Assembly: GCF_900091495.1 (NCBI RefSeq)
Contig: NZ_LT607413.1
Span: 3,596,001-3,660,000 of the forward strand
Reading direction: 5' to 3'
From: Micromonospora echinospora
GTDB lineage: Bacteria; Actinomycetota; Actinomycetes; Mycobacteriales; Micromonosporaceae
DNA: 64,000 nt
Under the pieces are notes generated by a model. The model was not told the DNA's origin. It saw only the letters and a list, made by a program, of their open reading frames with translations, and made no database searches. This document shows positions 1 through 9,678 of this stretch, piece after piece. The number at the start of each line of letters is the position of its first letter. Position 1 is the stretch's first letter. A program made the position numbers and the translations under genes.

Positions 1-137
1 GAGCTGCGTCCTGCTGTGACCCGTCACCATCTGTTCGTGACCCTGCGTGAAGGATTGTGAATAACCGCAGGTCAACTGTTCATCCTGTGTAACGTTCGTC
101 CGAACGGTGGTAGCCGCGTCGTTCATCGTTCCGCAAC

Positions 138-1898
138 ATGGTCAGGGTGTCGGGCCGCCATCGCATGCGTTCGGGTTTTCGCGGAGCAGGCGCCGTCGCC
201 TCAGCGACGGCGCTTGTTGTCGTCGTCGCCGGGTCGTGGTTCGGCTACCGGCAACTGGCCCGACCGGGCTGCTCCGGACAGGTCGAGCTGACCGTCGCGG
301 CGGCCCCCGAGATCGCCCCCGCGGTGCAGGCGGCGGCCGCGCAGTGGGCGGACGAGGGCGCGACGTCCGGGGGCACCTGCATCACCGTCCAGGTCTCGGC
401 GCAGGAGCCGGTCGAGGTCGCGGCGGCGGTCGCCGGCAAGCACGGCGTCACCCTGCCCGGCGTGGGTCAGGCCAGCGGTACGGCGATCACCCCCGACGTC
501 TGGGTGCCGGACTCGTCGACCTGGCTGCTGCGGATCAGGAACAGCGGGGCCACCGCCTTCGCCCCCGGCAACGGCGGGTCGATCGCCCGTAGCCCCGTCG
601 TGGTCGCCATGCCGGAGCCGGTCGCCAACCGGCTGGGCTGGCCGCAGCAGAAGCTGACCTGGGCCGACCTGGTCCGGCAGATGACCACCGACACGAAGCT
701 GCGGACCGGGATCGTCGAACCGACCCGGGACGCCGCCGGACTCGCCGGGCTGCTCGCCCTCACCGCGGCGGCGGGCGCGGGCGGGGGAGACAGCCAGCAG
801 GCCAAGACGGCGGCCCTGCGGGCCCTGGCCACCGGCCGGTCCGCGCTGCGGCAGGACCTGCTCGCCCGGTTCCCCCGCTCCACCGATCCGGCCGCCCTCG
901 CCGCCGGTCTCGGTGCCGCCGCCCTCTCCGAAGAGGACGTGATCGCCTACAACCGGACCCAGCCGCCGGTGCCGCTCGCCGCGCTCTACCTGGACCCCTC
1001 GCCGCCGCCACTGGACTACCCGTACGCGGTGCTGCCCGGGATCGAGCCGGCCAAGGCGTCCGCCGCGGAGGTGCTGTTCGGGGCGCTCACCGCCCCGGCG
1101 TTCCGGGACCGGTTGGCCGGAGCGGCGCTGCGCGGGCCGGACGGGGTCGGTGGGGCCGGCTTCGACGCCCCGGCGGGGGCGCCGGCCGGGGGCGTCGTCC
1201 CACAGGGCAGCGGCGGCACAGCGGCCGGTGGGCCGGATCCCTCGGCGCTCGACGCCGCCGTGTCGGGGTGGTCGATCGCCACCCAGTCCGGTCGGATGCT
1301 CTGCGTCATCGACGTCTCCGGCTCGATGAAACAGCCGGTCCCGACCGCCGGCAACGCCACCCGCGAGCAGGTCACCGTCGCCGCCGCCCTCCGGGGGATG
1401 GAGCTCGTCGACGACTCGTGGGCGGTCGGGCTGTGGACCTTCTCCACCGAGATGGTCGGCCGCCGCGACTACCGGGAGTTGGTGCCGATCGGGCCGCTCT
1501 CCAACCAGCGGAGCCAGCTGAGGACCGCGCTCGAGGCGATCCGCCCCACGCCGGACGGGGACACCGGCCTCTACGACACGGTGCTCGCCGCCTACCGGAC
1601 GGTCCAGGACGACTGGGAGCCCGGCCGGGTCAACTCGCTGGTGCTCTTCACCGATGGCAAGAACGAGGACGCCGACGGGATCAGCCAGCGGGAACTGCTC
1701 ACCGAGCTGACCCGGATCGCCGACCCGGAACGACCCGTCCAGGTCGTGATCATCGGGATCGGCGGGGACGTCAGCCGTGCCGAGTTGGAGGCGATCACCA
1801 AGGTCACCGGTGGCGGGGTCTTCGTCACCGAGGATCCGAACAGGATCGGCGAGATCTTCCTCCGGGCGGTCGCGCTCCGGCCGAACGCACCGCGCTGA
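138..1898 (+). CDS. Substrate-binding and VWA domain protein, membrane-anchored
   Basis: The 586-residue product has a hydrophobic N-terminal segment at about residues 15-40, ending near a cysteine, so it is exported and probably anchored. Residues about 45-340 resemble a periplasmic-type solute-binding fold. A von Willebrand factor A domain follows, with the metal-site motif DVSGSM near residue 392 and a second conserved Asp in LFTDGKNED near residue 505. Proteins with this layout are common in actinomycetes, but their ligand is unknown. The ATG at 138 has no clear ribosome site; the ATG at 165 is an alternative. An inverted repeat CGTTCG-TC-CGAACG at 93-106 lies just upstream and may be a regulator site. 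Confidence 0.85.
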   Translation: MVRVSGRHRMRSGFRGAGAVASATALVVVVAGSWFGYRQLARPGCSGQVELTVAAAPEIAPAVQAAAAQWADEGATSGGTCITVQVSAQEPVEVAAAVAGKHGVTLPGVGQASGTAITPDVWVPDSSTWLLRIRNSGATAFAPGNGGSIARSPVVVAMPEPVANRLGWPQQKLTWADLVRQMTTDTKLRTGIVEPTRDAAGLAGLLALTAAAGAGGGDSQQAKTAALRALATGRSALRQDLLARFPRSTDPAALAAGLGAAALSEEDVIAYNRTQPPVPLAALYLDPSPPPLDYPYAVLPGIEPAKASAAEVLFGALTAPAFRDRLAGAALRGPDGVGGAGFDAPAGAPAGGVVPQGSGGTAAGGPDPSALDAAVSGWSIATQSGRMLCVIDVSGSMKQPVPTAGNATREQVTVAAALRGMELVDDSWAVGLWTFSTEMVGRRDYRELVPIGPLSNQRSQLRTALEAIRPTPDGDTGLYDTVLAAYRTVQDDWEPGRVNSLVLFTDGKNEDADGISQRELLTELTRIADPERPVQVVIIGIGGDVSRAELEAITKVTGGGVFVTEDPNRIGEIFLRAVALRPNAPR

Positions 1899-2101
1899 CC
1901 GGCCGGACAGGTGACGGGCGGCTTCGAGGCGTCAGGCGCGGAAAGCGCGCCAAGGTCCACATCGGACACTGTTACTGACGGCATTCCGTCCGTGGCTACC
2001 CTCACCGACGGCTGTTGAGGGAAGATGTCCCGGTGCTCCGCGGCACCGGCCACCGGTGGCCGGTCCGGGCGGGGTGCCATCGACGCTAGTGGGGAGGGTC
2101 G

Positions 2102-3583
2102 TTGACCTCGGCGCTGTTGACCCCCGCCTCGATGTCGTCCGCGTCCGCCGGTAAGCGGTCGACGCGGGCGGCCCGAGCCGACGAACGGGCCTACATCCGG
2201 ACGTTGGTGGTGCTCGACACCGCCATCATCGCCGTGGCCGTCCTGGTGGGCTACGTGACCCGGTTCGGCGACTACGAGCCGCGTGGCTCCGAGATCCCGT
2301 ACGTCCTGGTGGCACCCGGCCTGATGATCGCCTGGCTGCTCTCCCTGAAGGTCCTGCGCTGCTACGACGACCGACTCCTCGGCTACGGCGCCGACGAGTA
2401 CCGCCGGATCACCTCGGCGAGCCTCCGGCTGGCCGCGACGATCGCCATCACCGGTTACATCGCCGACGTGGGCGTCTCGCGTGGTTTCCTCGCGATCACC
2501 CTGGCGGTCGGCACCGTCGGACTGCTGGTGGCCCGGTTCGCCGCCCGTAAGCGGCTGCACCTCGACCGGTGTCGGGGGGCCGGTTGGTCCCGGCGCGTGC
2601 TGGCGGTGGGGGACACCCCGCACGTGCTCGAACTCGTGCACACCCTGCGCCGCGAGCCGTACGCCGGCTATCACGTGGCCGGCGCCTGCATCCCGGACGC
2701 CCTGCTCGCCCCGGTCCCGCAGCGCCTGGGTGACGTGCCGGTGGTCGGGTCGTTCCGGGGCATCGTGGAGGCGGCCGAGGCCATCGGGGCGGACACCGTC
2801 GCGATCACCGCCTCGGCCGAGCTGACCGCGGCCCGGCTCCGCCGGCTCGGCTGGCAATTGGAGGGCACCGGGATCGACATGGTGCTGGCCCCGGCGTTGA
2901 CCGACGTGGCCGGCCCGCGTATCCACACCCGGCCGGTCGCCGGTCTGCCGCTGATCCATGTGGAGGCCCCCGAGTTCCGCGGTGCCCGCAAGCTGGTCAA
3001 GGGGCTCGTCGACCGGTCGATCTCCCTGTTCGCGTTGGCCCTGCTGGGGCCGCTGCTGGCGTTGATCGCCCTGGCGATCCGGCTGGACAGTCGGGGCCCG
3101 GTGCTGTTCCGGCAGGTCCGGGTCGGGCAGGGCGGACGCGAGTTCGGCGTCTTCAAGTTCCGCACGATGGTGGTGAACGCCGACGCGATGCTCGCCGGGC
3201 TGACCGCCCGGAACGAGACCGACGGGCTGCTGTTCAAGATGCGCGACGACCCCCGGGTGACCCGGGTCGGCCGGTTGCTGCGCAAGTGGTCCCTCGACGA
3301 GTTGCCCCAGCTCGCCAACGTGCTGATCGGGCACATGAGCCTGGTCGGCCCACGTCCGCCGCTCCCCTCCGAGGTGGCCCGCTACGACGGCGACGTCGCC
3401 CGGCGGTTGCTGGTCAAGCCGGGCATGACCGGGCTCTGGCAGGTCAGCGGCCGATCGGACCTGAGCTGGGAGGACGGCATCCGGCTCGACCTCTACTACG
3501 TGGAGAACTGGTCCCTGGCGGCCGACCTGACCATCCTGTGGAAGACGTTCGGCGCGGTGATCAACAGCCGAGGCGCCTACTGA
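2102..3583 (+). CDS. Exopolysaccharide polyprenyl glycosylphosphotransferase
   Basis: This 493-residue membrane protein would start surface-polysaccharide synthesis by moving a sugar-1-phosphate to undecaprenyl phosphate. The N-terminal half has several hydrophobic segments (about residues 35-140) and a CoA-binding-like region. The C-terminal bacterial sugar transferase domain starts near residue 300, with a membrane segment, FGVFKFRTM, KWSLDELPQL, SLVGPRPPLPSEV and VKPGMTGLWQVSGRSD. The TTG at 2102 is preceded by a GGGGAGGG ribosome site; the next ATG at 2132 has none as good. No other polysaccharide genes adjoin it, so the polymer is unknown. The upstream 200 bases hold a GC-rich hairpin near 2040-2070. 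Confidence 0.9.
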   Translation: MTSALLTPASMSSASAGKRSTRAARADERAYIRTLVVLDTAIIAVAVLVGYVTRFGDYEPRGSEIPYVLVAPGLMIAWLLSLKVLRCYDDRLLGYGADEYRRITSASLRLAATIAITGYIADVGVSRGFLAITLAVGTVGLLVARFAARKRLHLDRCRGAGWSRRVLAVGDTPHVLELVHTLRREPYAGYHVAGACIPDALLAPVPQRLGDVPVVGSFRGIVEAAEAIGADTVAITASAELTAARLRRLGWQLEGTGIDMVLAPALTDVAGPRIHTRPVAGLPLIHVEAPEFRGARKLVKGLVDRSISLFALALLGPLLALIALAIRLDSRGPVLFRQVRVGQGGREFGVFKFRTMVVNADAMLAGLTARNETDGLLFKMRDDPRVTRVGRLLRKWSLDELPQLANVLIGHMSLVGPRPPLPSEVARYDGDVARRLLVKPGMTGLWQVSGRSDLSWEDGIRLDLYYVENWSLAADLTILWKTFGAVINSRGAY

Positions 3584-3667
3584 CCGGTCGACCGCCGTCC
3601 CGCGTGGCCGGCGGGCGGTGCCCTCCGTCACCCGCCGACCCGGTCGACGATCGGGAGAGCCCGGCGG

Positions 3668-4798
3668 TCAGGGCTGGGGGCCGATCCAGTCCAGACACAC
3701 CACGACCGCGTCGTCGACCAGGTCCCCGGCGACGAAGGCACGCAGGTCGCCGATGAGCGACCGGACGGCGTCCAGCGGCGCCATCGGGCCGGTCCGGCGC
3801 AGGAACCGGGTCAGCGCCGTGTCGCCGTACCGGACGTCCTGCCCGGCGGCTTCGACCACCCCGTCGCTGACCACGAAGAGCCGGTCGTCGCGCTCCAGCC
3901 GGAACTGCTGGGAGTCGTAGTCGGTCCCGTCGAACATGCCGAGCGGGAACTGCGCCTCCAGCGGCTGTTCGTGCACCTCGCCGCCGCGCAGCAGCACCAG
4001 CCGGGGCGAGCCCGCGTCGACCACGGTCACCGTCCCCTCCCGCAGGTCCAGCTCCAGCAGCAGCGCCGAGAGGTGCTGGTCGCCGTGGTGCAGCGCGTAG
4101 ACCGCCTGGTCGGCCAGCGCGGCCTGGTCGGCCAGGCACAGCCCGGCCCGCCGGGCGTTGCGCAGCGCGTGCACGACGAGCGAGGTCAGCATCGAGGCGG
4201 CGACACCCTCGCCCATCCCGTTGATCACCGATAACCAGAGCCGGGTCCCGTCGTCGGACCAGTCGAAGCTGTCGCCGCGCACCGCGTACGCCGGTTCGAG
4301 CTGCCCGGCCAGACTGAACGAGGGCCGGACCCGGCTGCGTCCGGGCAGCAGCTCCCACTGCATCTCGGCGGCGAGAGTGAGTCGCCGGCTACGCCGTGCC
4401 GTGCGGTAGACGTCGGTGCCGGCCGACACGGCGGACAGCTCGTGCCCGAGCACGGTGGCGATCTCGGCCAGTTCGGCGACGACCACCGGGTCGTCCGGCA
4501 CCGGGGCCACCTGGAGCACGCCACGCCGCTCGCCCCGCATGCCCACCGGGAAGTAGCCCGTTCCGGCGGCCAGGACCGGCTCCTGGTGGTCGAAGCAGCG
4601 CCAGCCGGGGTGGCCGGGCTCGGAGAGCGGCTTGCCGTCGCCCAGCGGCAGCAGCACCGACATCCGGTAGTCGACCTGGAACAACTCGGCGCTGGTGATC
4701 GCGTACGACCGGGCCAGTTCGGCGGCGACCCGGTCCAGCAGGAGATCCGCTGGCGCGTCGGTCAGGACGGTCCGTGCCCGGTTGACCGGTTCGCTCAT
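3668..4798 (-). CDS. SpoIIE-type PP2C serine phosphatase, Asn-variant
   Basis: The 376-residue cytosolic protein has an N-terminal GAF-like region (about residues 20-140) and a C-terminal SpoIIE/PP2C fold. The first metal motif reads RGDSFD rather than GGDFYD. The second, normally GDVxGxG, reads INGMGEG, so an Asn sits where a metal-binding Asp is expected. The late DD pair is present (VDDAVVV). I believe the NGMGEG variant recurs in an actinobacterial subfamily, so activity is uncertain rather than excluded. The ATG at 4798 follows a GAAGGAGC ribosome site. It is divergent from the MarR gene across 57 bases. No anti-sigma or STAS partner adjoins it. Confidence 0.85.
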   Translation of the reverse strand: MSEPVNRARTVLTDAPADLLLDRVAAELARSYAITSAELFQVDYRMSVLLPLGDGKPLSEPGHPGWRCFDHQEPVLAAGTGYFPVGMRGERRGVLQVAPVPDDPVVVAELAEIATVLGHELSAVSAGTDVYRTARRSRRLTLAAEMQWELLPGRSRVRPSFSLAGQLEPAYAVRGDSFDWSDDGTRLWLSVINGMGEGVAASMLTSLVVHALRNARRAGLCLADQAALADQAVYALHHGDQHLSALLLELDLREGTVTVVDAGSPRLVLLRGGEVHEQPLEAQFPLGMFDGTDYDSQQFRLERDDRLFVVSDGVVEAAGQDVRYGDTALTRFLRRTGPMAPLDAVRSLIGDLRAFVAGDLVDDAVVVCLDWIGPQP

Positions 4799-4855
4799 GG
4801 TCGCTCCTTCGGAAGGTCCGCTCACCAGCGGTTCAGGGGTAGTCTCAGGCACACG

Positions 4856-5485
4856 ATGGCCGAAGAACACCGTCCGCCGGAACCAGAAGCGAGTATGGCC
4901 GCCGCACTCGACGACGCGGTGGCCACCCTGTTGTCCGTGTGGGAGGAAGCACGGGAACGGACGACGAACCGGCTCTCCACCGCGCAGCTCCGGGTCGTCA
5001 TGGTGGTGGAGCAGCACGACGGCATCAACCTCCGGCGGTTGGCCACCACCTGCGGGATGCTGCTCTCCTCGGCCAGCCGGTTGTGCGACCGGCTGGTCGC
5101 CGCCGGCATGCTCGAACGCGAGCCCGGCCGGTCCGACCGCCGGGAGATCTCCCTGCACCTCACCCCGGAGGCCGCGCGACTCCTCGCCACCCTGCGGGCC
5201 GACCGGCAGGCGCGACTGGCCGAGGTGATCGCCGGCATGAGCCCGGCCGGGCGGGAGGCGCTGCGGAGCGGGCTCGGCGAGTTCCGGGAGGCGGCCCGCC
5301 GGTCCGGGCCGCGCCACTCGCCACCCGGTCCCCACGGATCCGGTGGCGAGCCGCTCCGTTCCTCGGAGACGCCGCCGGAGCCGCACCGGCCCCCGGCCGG
5401 ACTGCCCGAGCAACGGTCCACGGTCGTGCCGGTCGACCGGCGCCGGACGTACGAGCCGCCGACCTCCACCGCCCGTACCGCCTGA
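4856..5485 (+). CDS. MarR family transcriptional regulator
   Basis: The 209-residue protein has a winged helix at about residues 40-115: RLATTCGMLLSSASRLCDRL is the recognition region, followed by the wing motif REPGRSDRREISLHLT, which is typical of MarR. The last 60 residues are a Pro/Arg/Gly-rich tail not usual for the family. The ATG at 4856 was chosen; an ATG at 4895 also leaves the domain intact. It is divergent from the SpoIIE-type phosphatase gene, and the 57-base gap probably holds operators for both. The ligand is unknown. Confidence 0.85.
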   Translation: MAEEHRPPEPEASMAAALDDAVATLLSVWEEARERTTNRLSTAQLRVVMVVEQHDGINLRRLATTCGMLLSSASRLCDRLVAAGMLEREPGRSDRREISLHLTPEAARLLATLRADRQARLAEVIAGMSPAGREALRSGLGEFREAARRSGPRHSPPGPHGSGGEPLRSSETPPEPHRPPAGLPEQRSTVVPVDRRRTYEPPTSTARTA

Positions 5486-5558
5486 GCACCACCGGCGGGC
5501 GGACGCGGACGGCACCACGGCCCCGCCACCCGTCGGCCGGACCGGGCGCCGGTGCCGG

Positions 5559-6560
5559 TCACCCGCCGGATCGGGCGAGGCGCAGGTAGTGGAGCGCGCG
5601 GGGGTGGTCGGTGAGCGCGGTGGCGTAGCCCGTCAGGAGCGGCTCGACCAGGCCACCACGGTCGCCCAGCGCCTCACGTTGCCACCGGACGAAACCGGTG
5701 AGCAGTTCGGGGTCGCCGACCAGGAGCGCGGCGGCGAGCGCGTCCAGCATCTGGGCGGCGGCATGTGCCACCGGCTCCGCGTCGCCCCCGGCCAGGCCCA
5801 GCGCCCCGGTGACACCCTGCACCACGTCGCGTCGGCGGCGCAGCACCGCGACGTGCTCGTCGTCGGCCGGTGCCGGCGGCTCACCCGTGGGGTCCCGGTG
5901 GTCGTGGCGGTCCAGCAGCCGCACCGCGTCCCGCGCGGAGGCGCCCCACGCGGCGGCGCCCACCGCCGTGGCCCAGCGGCCGTCCGCCCCGAAACCGGGC
6001 CCACCGGCCACGACCGGGACGTCCGCCGCCCGGCACGCCGCGATCATCCGGGCGGCCCGGATCAGCCGGGTCGACTGCACGCAGCTCAGCAGCACCGCGT
6101 CCGGACCGGTCTGGTGCAGGTAGCTGACCAGGTGGCGGGGCGGCACGCTGGCACCGAGGAAGGTGACCCGCCGGCCGCTGGCCCGGACCACCTCGGCGAC
6201 GATCCGCGCGGCCAGCGCGTGCCACTCACCCTCGACACAGGCCATCACCACGTGCCCGGCGCCGGTCGGCCGGCCGGTCCGGCGGCCGACGGCGGCGACC
6301 ACCTGCTCGCTCACGTGGGTCGCGGCGTGCTCCTGGACCACGCTCCACCGTCCGGCCAGCCAGCGCCGGCCGATCTCCCGCTGCGCCACGGCCACCACGT
6401 CGACCAGGACGTCCGCGACCGACCAGCCCCGGTCCAGCAGGTCGAGCGCGAGCCGGACGGCGCCCTCCGGGTCCACCCGGTCCAGGTGGTCCAGGTACGC
6501 CGCGACGGTCCCCGGGTCGGACGCGGCCTCCCCGAGCGCCGTCGCGCCGTCGCCGGTCAC
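5559..6560 (-). CDS. Cobalamin-binding protein with photoreceptor-like W-x9-EH motif
   Basis: The 333-residue soluble protein has a helical cap domain (residues about 15-95) followed by a Rossmann-type B12-binding domain (about 103-215). W67 and E77-H78 form W-x9-EH, the signature around the adenosyl group in CarH/LitR photoreceptors. E112-W-H114 (GEWHALA) fits the lower-ligand ExHxxG motif with the final Gly changed to Ala. LLSC at about 157-160 and GG at 186-187 are the expected nucleotide-loop positions. There is no DNA-binding domain; a helical C-terminal region of about 110 residues follows instead. The GTG start overlaps the phosphatase stop as GTGA, so translation is coupled. Residue 68, beside W67, is Leu, where CarH has the His used after light exposure. 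Confidence 0.85.
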   Translation of the reverse strand: MTGDGATALGEAASDPGTVAAYLDHLDRVDPEGAVRLALDLLDRGWSVADVLVDVVAVAQREIGRRWLAGRWSVVQEHAATHVSEQVVAAVGRRTGRPTGAGHVVMACVEGEWHALAARIVAEVVRASGRRVTFLGASVPPRHLVSYLHQTGPDAVLLSCVQSTRLIRAARMIAACRAADVPVVAGGPGFGADGRWATAVGAAAWGASARDAVRLLDRHDHRDPTGEPPAPADDEHVAVLRRRRDVVQGVTGALGLAGGDAEPVAHAAAQMLDALAAALLVGDPELLTGFVRWQREALGDRGGLVEPLLTGYATALTDHPRALHYLRLARSGG

Positions 6561-8233
6561 GGCCCGGGGCGGGTCGACGTCGGGGCGATGGCGAGCATGG
6601 CGATGTCGTCCTGGCTCTGCCCGTCGAGCCACTCGTCGACCAGTTGCAGCACCCGATCGATCATGGCCCGGGGCGGCAGTCCGGCCCCCGAGGCGAGCGC
6701 CTGGCACAACCGGGCCTCGCCGAACATCTCCAGCACCCCCGGACCACCGCGCGCCTCGGTCACCCCGTCGGTGTACGCCAGCAGCAGTTCCCCGGGGGCG
6801 AGCCGGATCCGCGTCTCGACGAACCGCGCGGAGCCGAGCGCCCCGACCGGCATCCCGCCGACGGTGGCCGGACGGACGTCGCCGTCGACTCCGACGACCA
6901 GCGGTGACGGGTGTCCGCCCCCGGCGACCCGCAGGCACAGCGCGCCGTCCGGCTCCACGGTGAAGGTGCCGAGCAGCAGCGTGGTGAACTGGCTGCGCCG
7001 GGTCGCCTCGGGCGCGTCGAACAGGGCCCGGTTGAGCAGGGCCATCAGCTCCAGCGGACGCGGCTCGACCAGGCGCAGGGTCTGGAGGGACTGGCGCACC
7101 CGGCCGGTGAGCACGGCCGCGCCGACACCCTTGCCGCAGACGTCACCGAGGGCGAACGTGCCACCGTCGGGGGTGACCGAGACGTCGTAGAAGTCGCCCC
7201 CGATGCGCAGGCTGTCGCCGGCCGCCCGGTAGCCGCCAGCCAGCGACACACCGGGGATCTCGGGCAGTTCGGGCGGGAGCAGGCTGGTCTGGAGCACCCG
7301 GGCCAGGTGGGTCTGCTCGCCGTAGAGGTCAGCGGTGGCCAGGGCCGCCCCGGCCCGCGCGGCGAACTCCCGGACCACCTCGACGTCGCGCCGGTCGAAG
7401 CCGGCCCGGCCCGGTCGGCGCACCACGACCAGTGCGGCGGACGCGCCGCCGGCCACGAGCATCGGGGTGACCAGGGTGCTGCCGGGACGACCGAAGCCCT
7501 CCGGCAGCACGTGACCGAGGTCGGACAGTTCGGCGTCGAGGTACGGGCTGGCGTCGGTCCGCTCCCCGTCGAGCGCCTCGGCGAGTCCGGGCACCGACCC
7601 GGGAAGCCCGGCCGGGCCGCTCCCGCCGACCGGCGCGGGATCACCGTCGGCGAACCGTACCCAGACCGGCCTGGCGTCGGCCGGGGCGGGCGGCGGGGGA
7701 CGGTGGACGACCACGGCGGCGTCGGCGAGGTAGGGCACGGCCAGCGTGACCGTCGTCCGCAGCGTCTGCTCCCGGTGCAGGGAGAGCCCGAGCCGGCTGC
7801 CGGCCCGGGCGAGGAACGCGGTGCGGGAGCGTTCGGCCAGCAGCGCGTCGGTGCGGGCCCGCTCCTCGGTGACGTCCCGGACGTACCAGGCGCAGCCACC
7901 GCCCCGCAGGGCGCGGCGGACGCCGCGTAGCTGCCGCCCCCGGTGCTCGGCCTCGAAACTGGTCGCGCCGTCCCGGGTCGCCTCGGCCAGCGGCGGCACG
8001 GCGACCCCCGCCAGCGTGCTGCCCGGGGTGACCTCGGGCAGCAGTTCGGCGGCCATCGCGTTGGCCAGGCTCACCACGCCCCGCGTGTCGGCGGTGACGA
8101 CCGCCTCGGCCAGCCCGTCGAGCAGCTCACGGGCGAGCGTGTCGCCGGGAACGCTCCGGTCGGCGGCGGATCGCGGGACCCGTCCGGCGTCGCTGACCGG
8201 GCCGGCCGGTCCTCCGCGGCGGGTGGTGGTCAC
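6557..8233 (-). CDS. PAS/GAF sensor PP2C (SpoIIE-type) phosphatase
   Basis: The roughly 558-residue protein has a PAS-like region (about residues 35-125, ending [13 protein letters not shown]), a GAF domain (about 150-330) and a C-terminal SpoIIE phosphatase. The catalytic motifs are canonical: [16 protein letters not shown] and SQDDIAML. It should dephosphorylate a serine phosphoprotein, probably an anti-sigma antagonist, but no such partner is encoded nearby. Its stop overlaps the start of the B12-binding protein, which points to joint function. The start is uncertain: GTG at 8233 and GTG at 8272 are both possible. An AAGGAG site at 8287-8292 precedes a 14-codon frame (ATG 8274) whose TGA overlaps the 8233 GTG. 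Confidence 0.85.
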   Translation of the reverse strand: MTTTRRGGPAGPVSDAGRVPRSAADRSVPGDTLARELLDGLAEAVVTADTRGVVSLANAMAAELLPEVTPGSTLAGVAVPPLAEATRDGATSFEAEHRGRQLRGVRRALRGGGCAWYVRDVTEERARTDALLAERSRTAFLARAGSRLGLSLHREQTLRTTVTLAVPYLADAAVVVHRPPPPAPADARPVWVRFADGDPAPVGGSGPAGLPGSVPGLAEALDGERTDASPYLDAELSDLGHVLPEGFGRPGSTLVTPMLVAGGASAALVVVRRPGRAGFDRRDVEVVREFAARAGAALATADLYGEQTHLARVLQTSLLPPELPEIPGVSLAGGYRAAGDSLRIGGDFYDVSVTPDGGTFALGDVCGKGVGAAVLTGRVRQSLQTLRLVEPRPLELMALLNRALFDAPEATRRSQFTTLLLGTFTVEPDGALCLRVAGGGHPSPLVVGVDGDVRPATVGGMPVGALGSARFVETRIRLAPGELLLAYTDGVTEARGGPGVLEMFGEARLCQALASGAGLPPRAMIDRVLQLVDEWLDGQSQDDIAMLAIAPTSTRPGP

Positions 8234-8360
8234 CGTCGGTCGCCGGACGCCCTGGTCGGCTGGCCTGTGCACATGCTGGGGAGAAACTCCTTGGTCCGGA
8301 AAGTTGCTCGGCGGCAAGCGTACCGAGCCCGCCGGCCGAACGCCCGCCGGCCGACGTGAG

Positions 8361-9599
8361 TCAGCCGGCACGGGCCAGCCAGGCGGTGGGCCGGGCGACG
8401 ACCCGGCGAACCACCGACCCCGCCGCGCCGACCACGGCGGCGTCCCCGCCGAGCAGCGCCGGGCGGACGGTGACCGGGGACCAGGGGGCGGCGAGCACCC
8501 GTCGGGACAGCTCGGCGGTCACCGGCGGGATCAGCCACCGGGCGAGCGGGGCGTAACAGCCGCCGAGGACCACGGTGTCCAGGTCGAGCAGGTTCACCAC
8601 CCCGGCGACCGCCACGCCGAGCGCCGTCCCCGCCCCGGCCAGCGCGGCGAGGGTCGCCGCGTCGCCACCGGTGGCGAGCCGGGCCAGCCGTACGGCGTCG
8701 CCGGCCACGTCCGTCCCGGTCAGGCCGGCGGCGGTGAGGATCGCCTCCTGGCCGGCGTACGGCTCCAGGCAGCCGCGCCCGCCACAGCGGCAGGGGCGGC
8801 CTTCCGGGTGGACCGGGAGATGGCCGATCTCGCCGCTGAACCCGCGCGCGCCCCGGTACAGCGCCCCGTCCAGCACGATCCCGGCCCCGATGCCCACCTC
8901 GCCGGACACGTAGAGGAAGTCGGTCACGCCGGGCTGTCCGGCGTGCAGTTCGCCCAGGGCGGCCAGGTTGGCCTCGTTCTCCACCACCAGCGCGGGCAGG
9001 CCGGGCACCGCCCCGGTGAGCGGGGGACGGGTGGCGAGCAGCGCGGGCACGTCCACCTCCCGCCAGCCGAGGTTGGGGGCGAGCCGGACCACGCCGTCGG
9101 CGCCCACCAGACCGGGCACGGCGAGCGCCGCACCGGCCAGCGTGAGGCCTTGCGCCTCGGCGTCGACCCGGGCCCGCCGGGCCAGCTCGGCGACACGGGC
9201 GAGGGTCTCGGCGGGGGAGAGCGGGCGCAGGTCGGCCCGGTGCACGGTGCGGTGGCGGACCGCGCCGGCCAGGTCGAGCACGCACACCGCCAGGTAGTCG
9301 ACGTTGATCTCCAGGCCGAGACCGGCCGGGCCGTGGCCGGCGAGCAGCAGCCCCCGGGCCGGCCGGCCCGCCCCGGTACGCGGCGCCGGCTCGGCCTCGG
9401 TGACCAGCCCACCGCCGATCAGGTCGTCGACGACGGCCGAGACGGTCGCCCGGGTGAGCCCGGTCGCGGTGGCCAGCTCGGCGCGGGACGGCGGTCGGGG
9501 CGCGGCGGCGATCCGCCCGAGCAGCAGGGCGAGGTTGATCTCGCGGAGGCTGGCCTGGCGGACCGCCCCGCCCGGCGCGGTGTCGGCGGGACTGCTCAC
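8361..9599 (-). CDS. xylR: ROK family transcriptional regulator (XylR-like)
   Basis: The 412-residue repressor has an N-terminal winged helix at about residues 35-85 ([20 protein letters not shown]) and a ROK sugar-kinase-like domain. It contains the zinc-binding signature [10 protein letters not shown] near residue 280 and [12 protein letters not shown]. The GTG at 9599 was chosen. It is divergent from xylA, separated by 79 bases that carry a consensus promoter and an overlapping imperfect palindrome. This is the classic arrangement for a xylose-responsive repressor; the xylose ligand is inferred from context. The symbol is given on context. Confidence 0.88.
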   Translation of the reverse strand: MSSPADTAPGGAVRQASLREINLALLLGRIAAAPRPPSRAELATATGLTRATVSAVVDDLIGGGLVTEAEPAPRTGAGRPARGLLLAGHGPAGLGLEINVDYLAVCVLDLAGAVRHRTVHRADLRPLSPAETLARVAELARRARVDAEAQGLTLAGAALAVPGLVGADGVVRLAPNLGWREVDVPALLATRPPLTGAVPGLPALVVENEANLAALGELHAGQPGVTDFLYVSGEVGIGAGIVLDGALYRGARGFSGEIGHLPVHPEGRPCRCGGRGCLEPYAGQEAILTAAGLTGTDVAGDAVRLARLATGGDAATLAALAGAGTALGVAVAGVVNLLDLDTVVLGGCYAPLARWLIPPVTAELSRRVLAAPWSPVTVRPALLGGDAAVVGAAGSVVRRVVARPTAWLARAG

Positions 9600-9603
9600 G
9601 GCC

Positions 9604-9650
9604 TTGACACTGCCACACCGCGACCAAATAATTCAACCGGTGAACAAATA
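9604..9650 (+). promoter_or_regulatory. xylA promoter with overlapping ROK operator
   Basis: TTGACA at 9604-9609 and AATAAT at 9627-9632 are separated by exactly 17 bases, a near-consensus housekeeping promoter reading into xylA and unusually strong for this GC content. An imperfect palindrome spans 9627-9650, with core TTCA-ACCGG-TGAA (9632-9644) and A/T-rich flanks. It covers the -10 and the expected start of transcription, so a bound repressor would block initiation. The binding protein is inferred to be the divergent ROK regulator. Confidence 0.7.
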
Positions 9651-9678
9651 GCCCCCGCCCCCACCCCGGAGGTCCGCC

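Noticed and set aside
1592-3631. Long minus-strand frames opposite the sugar transferase, and similar long frames opposite 42-46 kb
   Set aside because: They are codon-bias shadows: low-complexity Arg/Gly/Pro/His-rich translations with no family motif.
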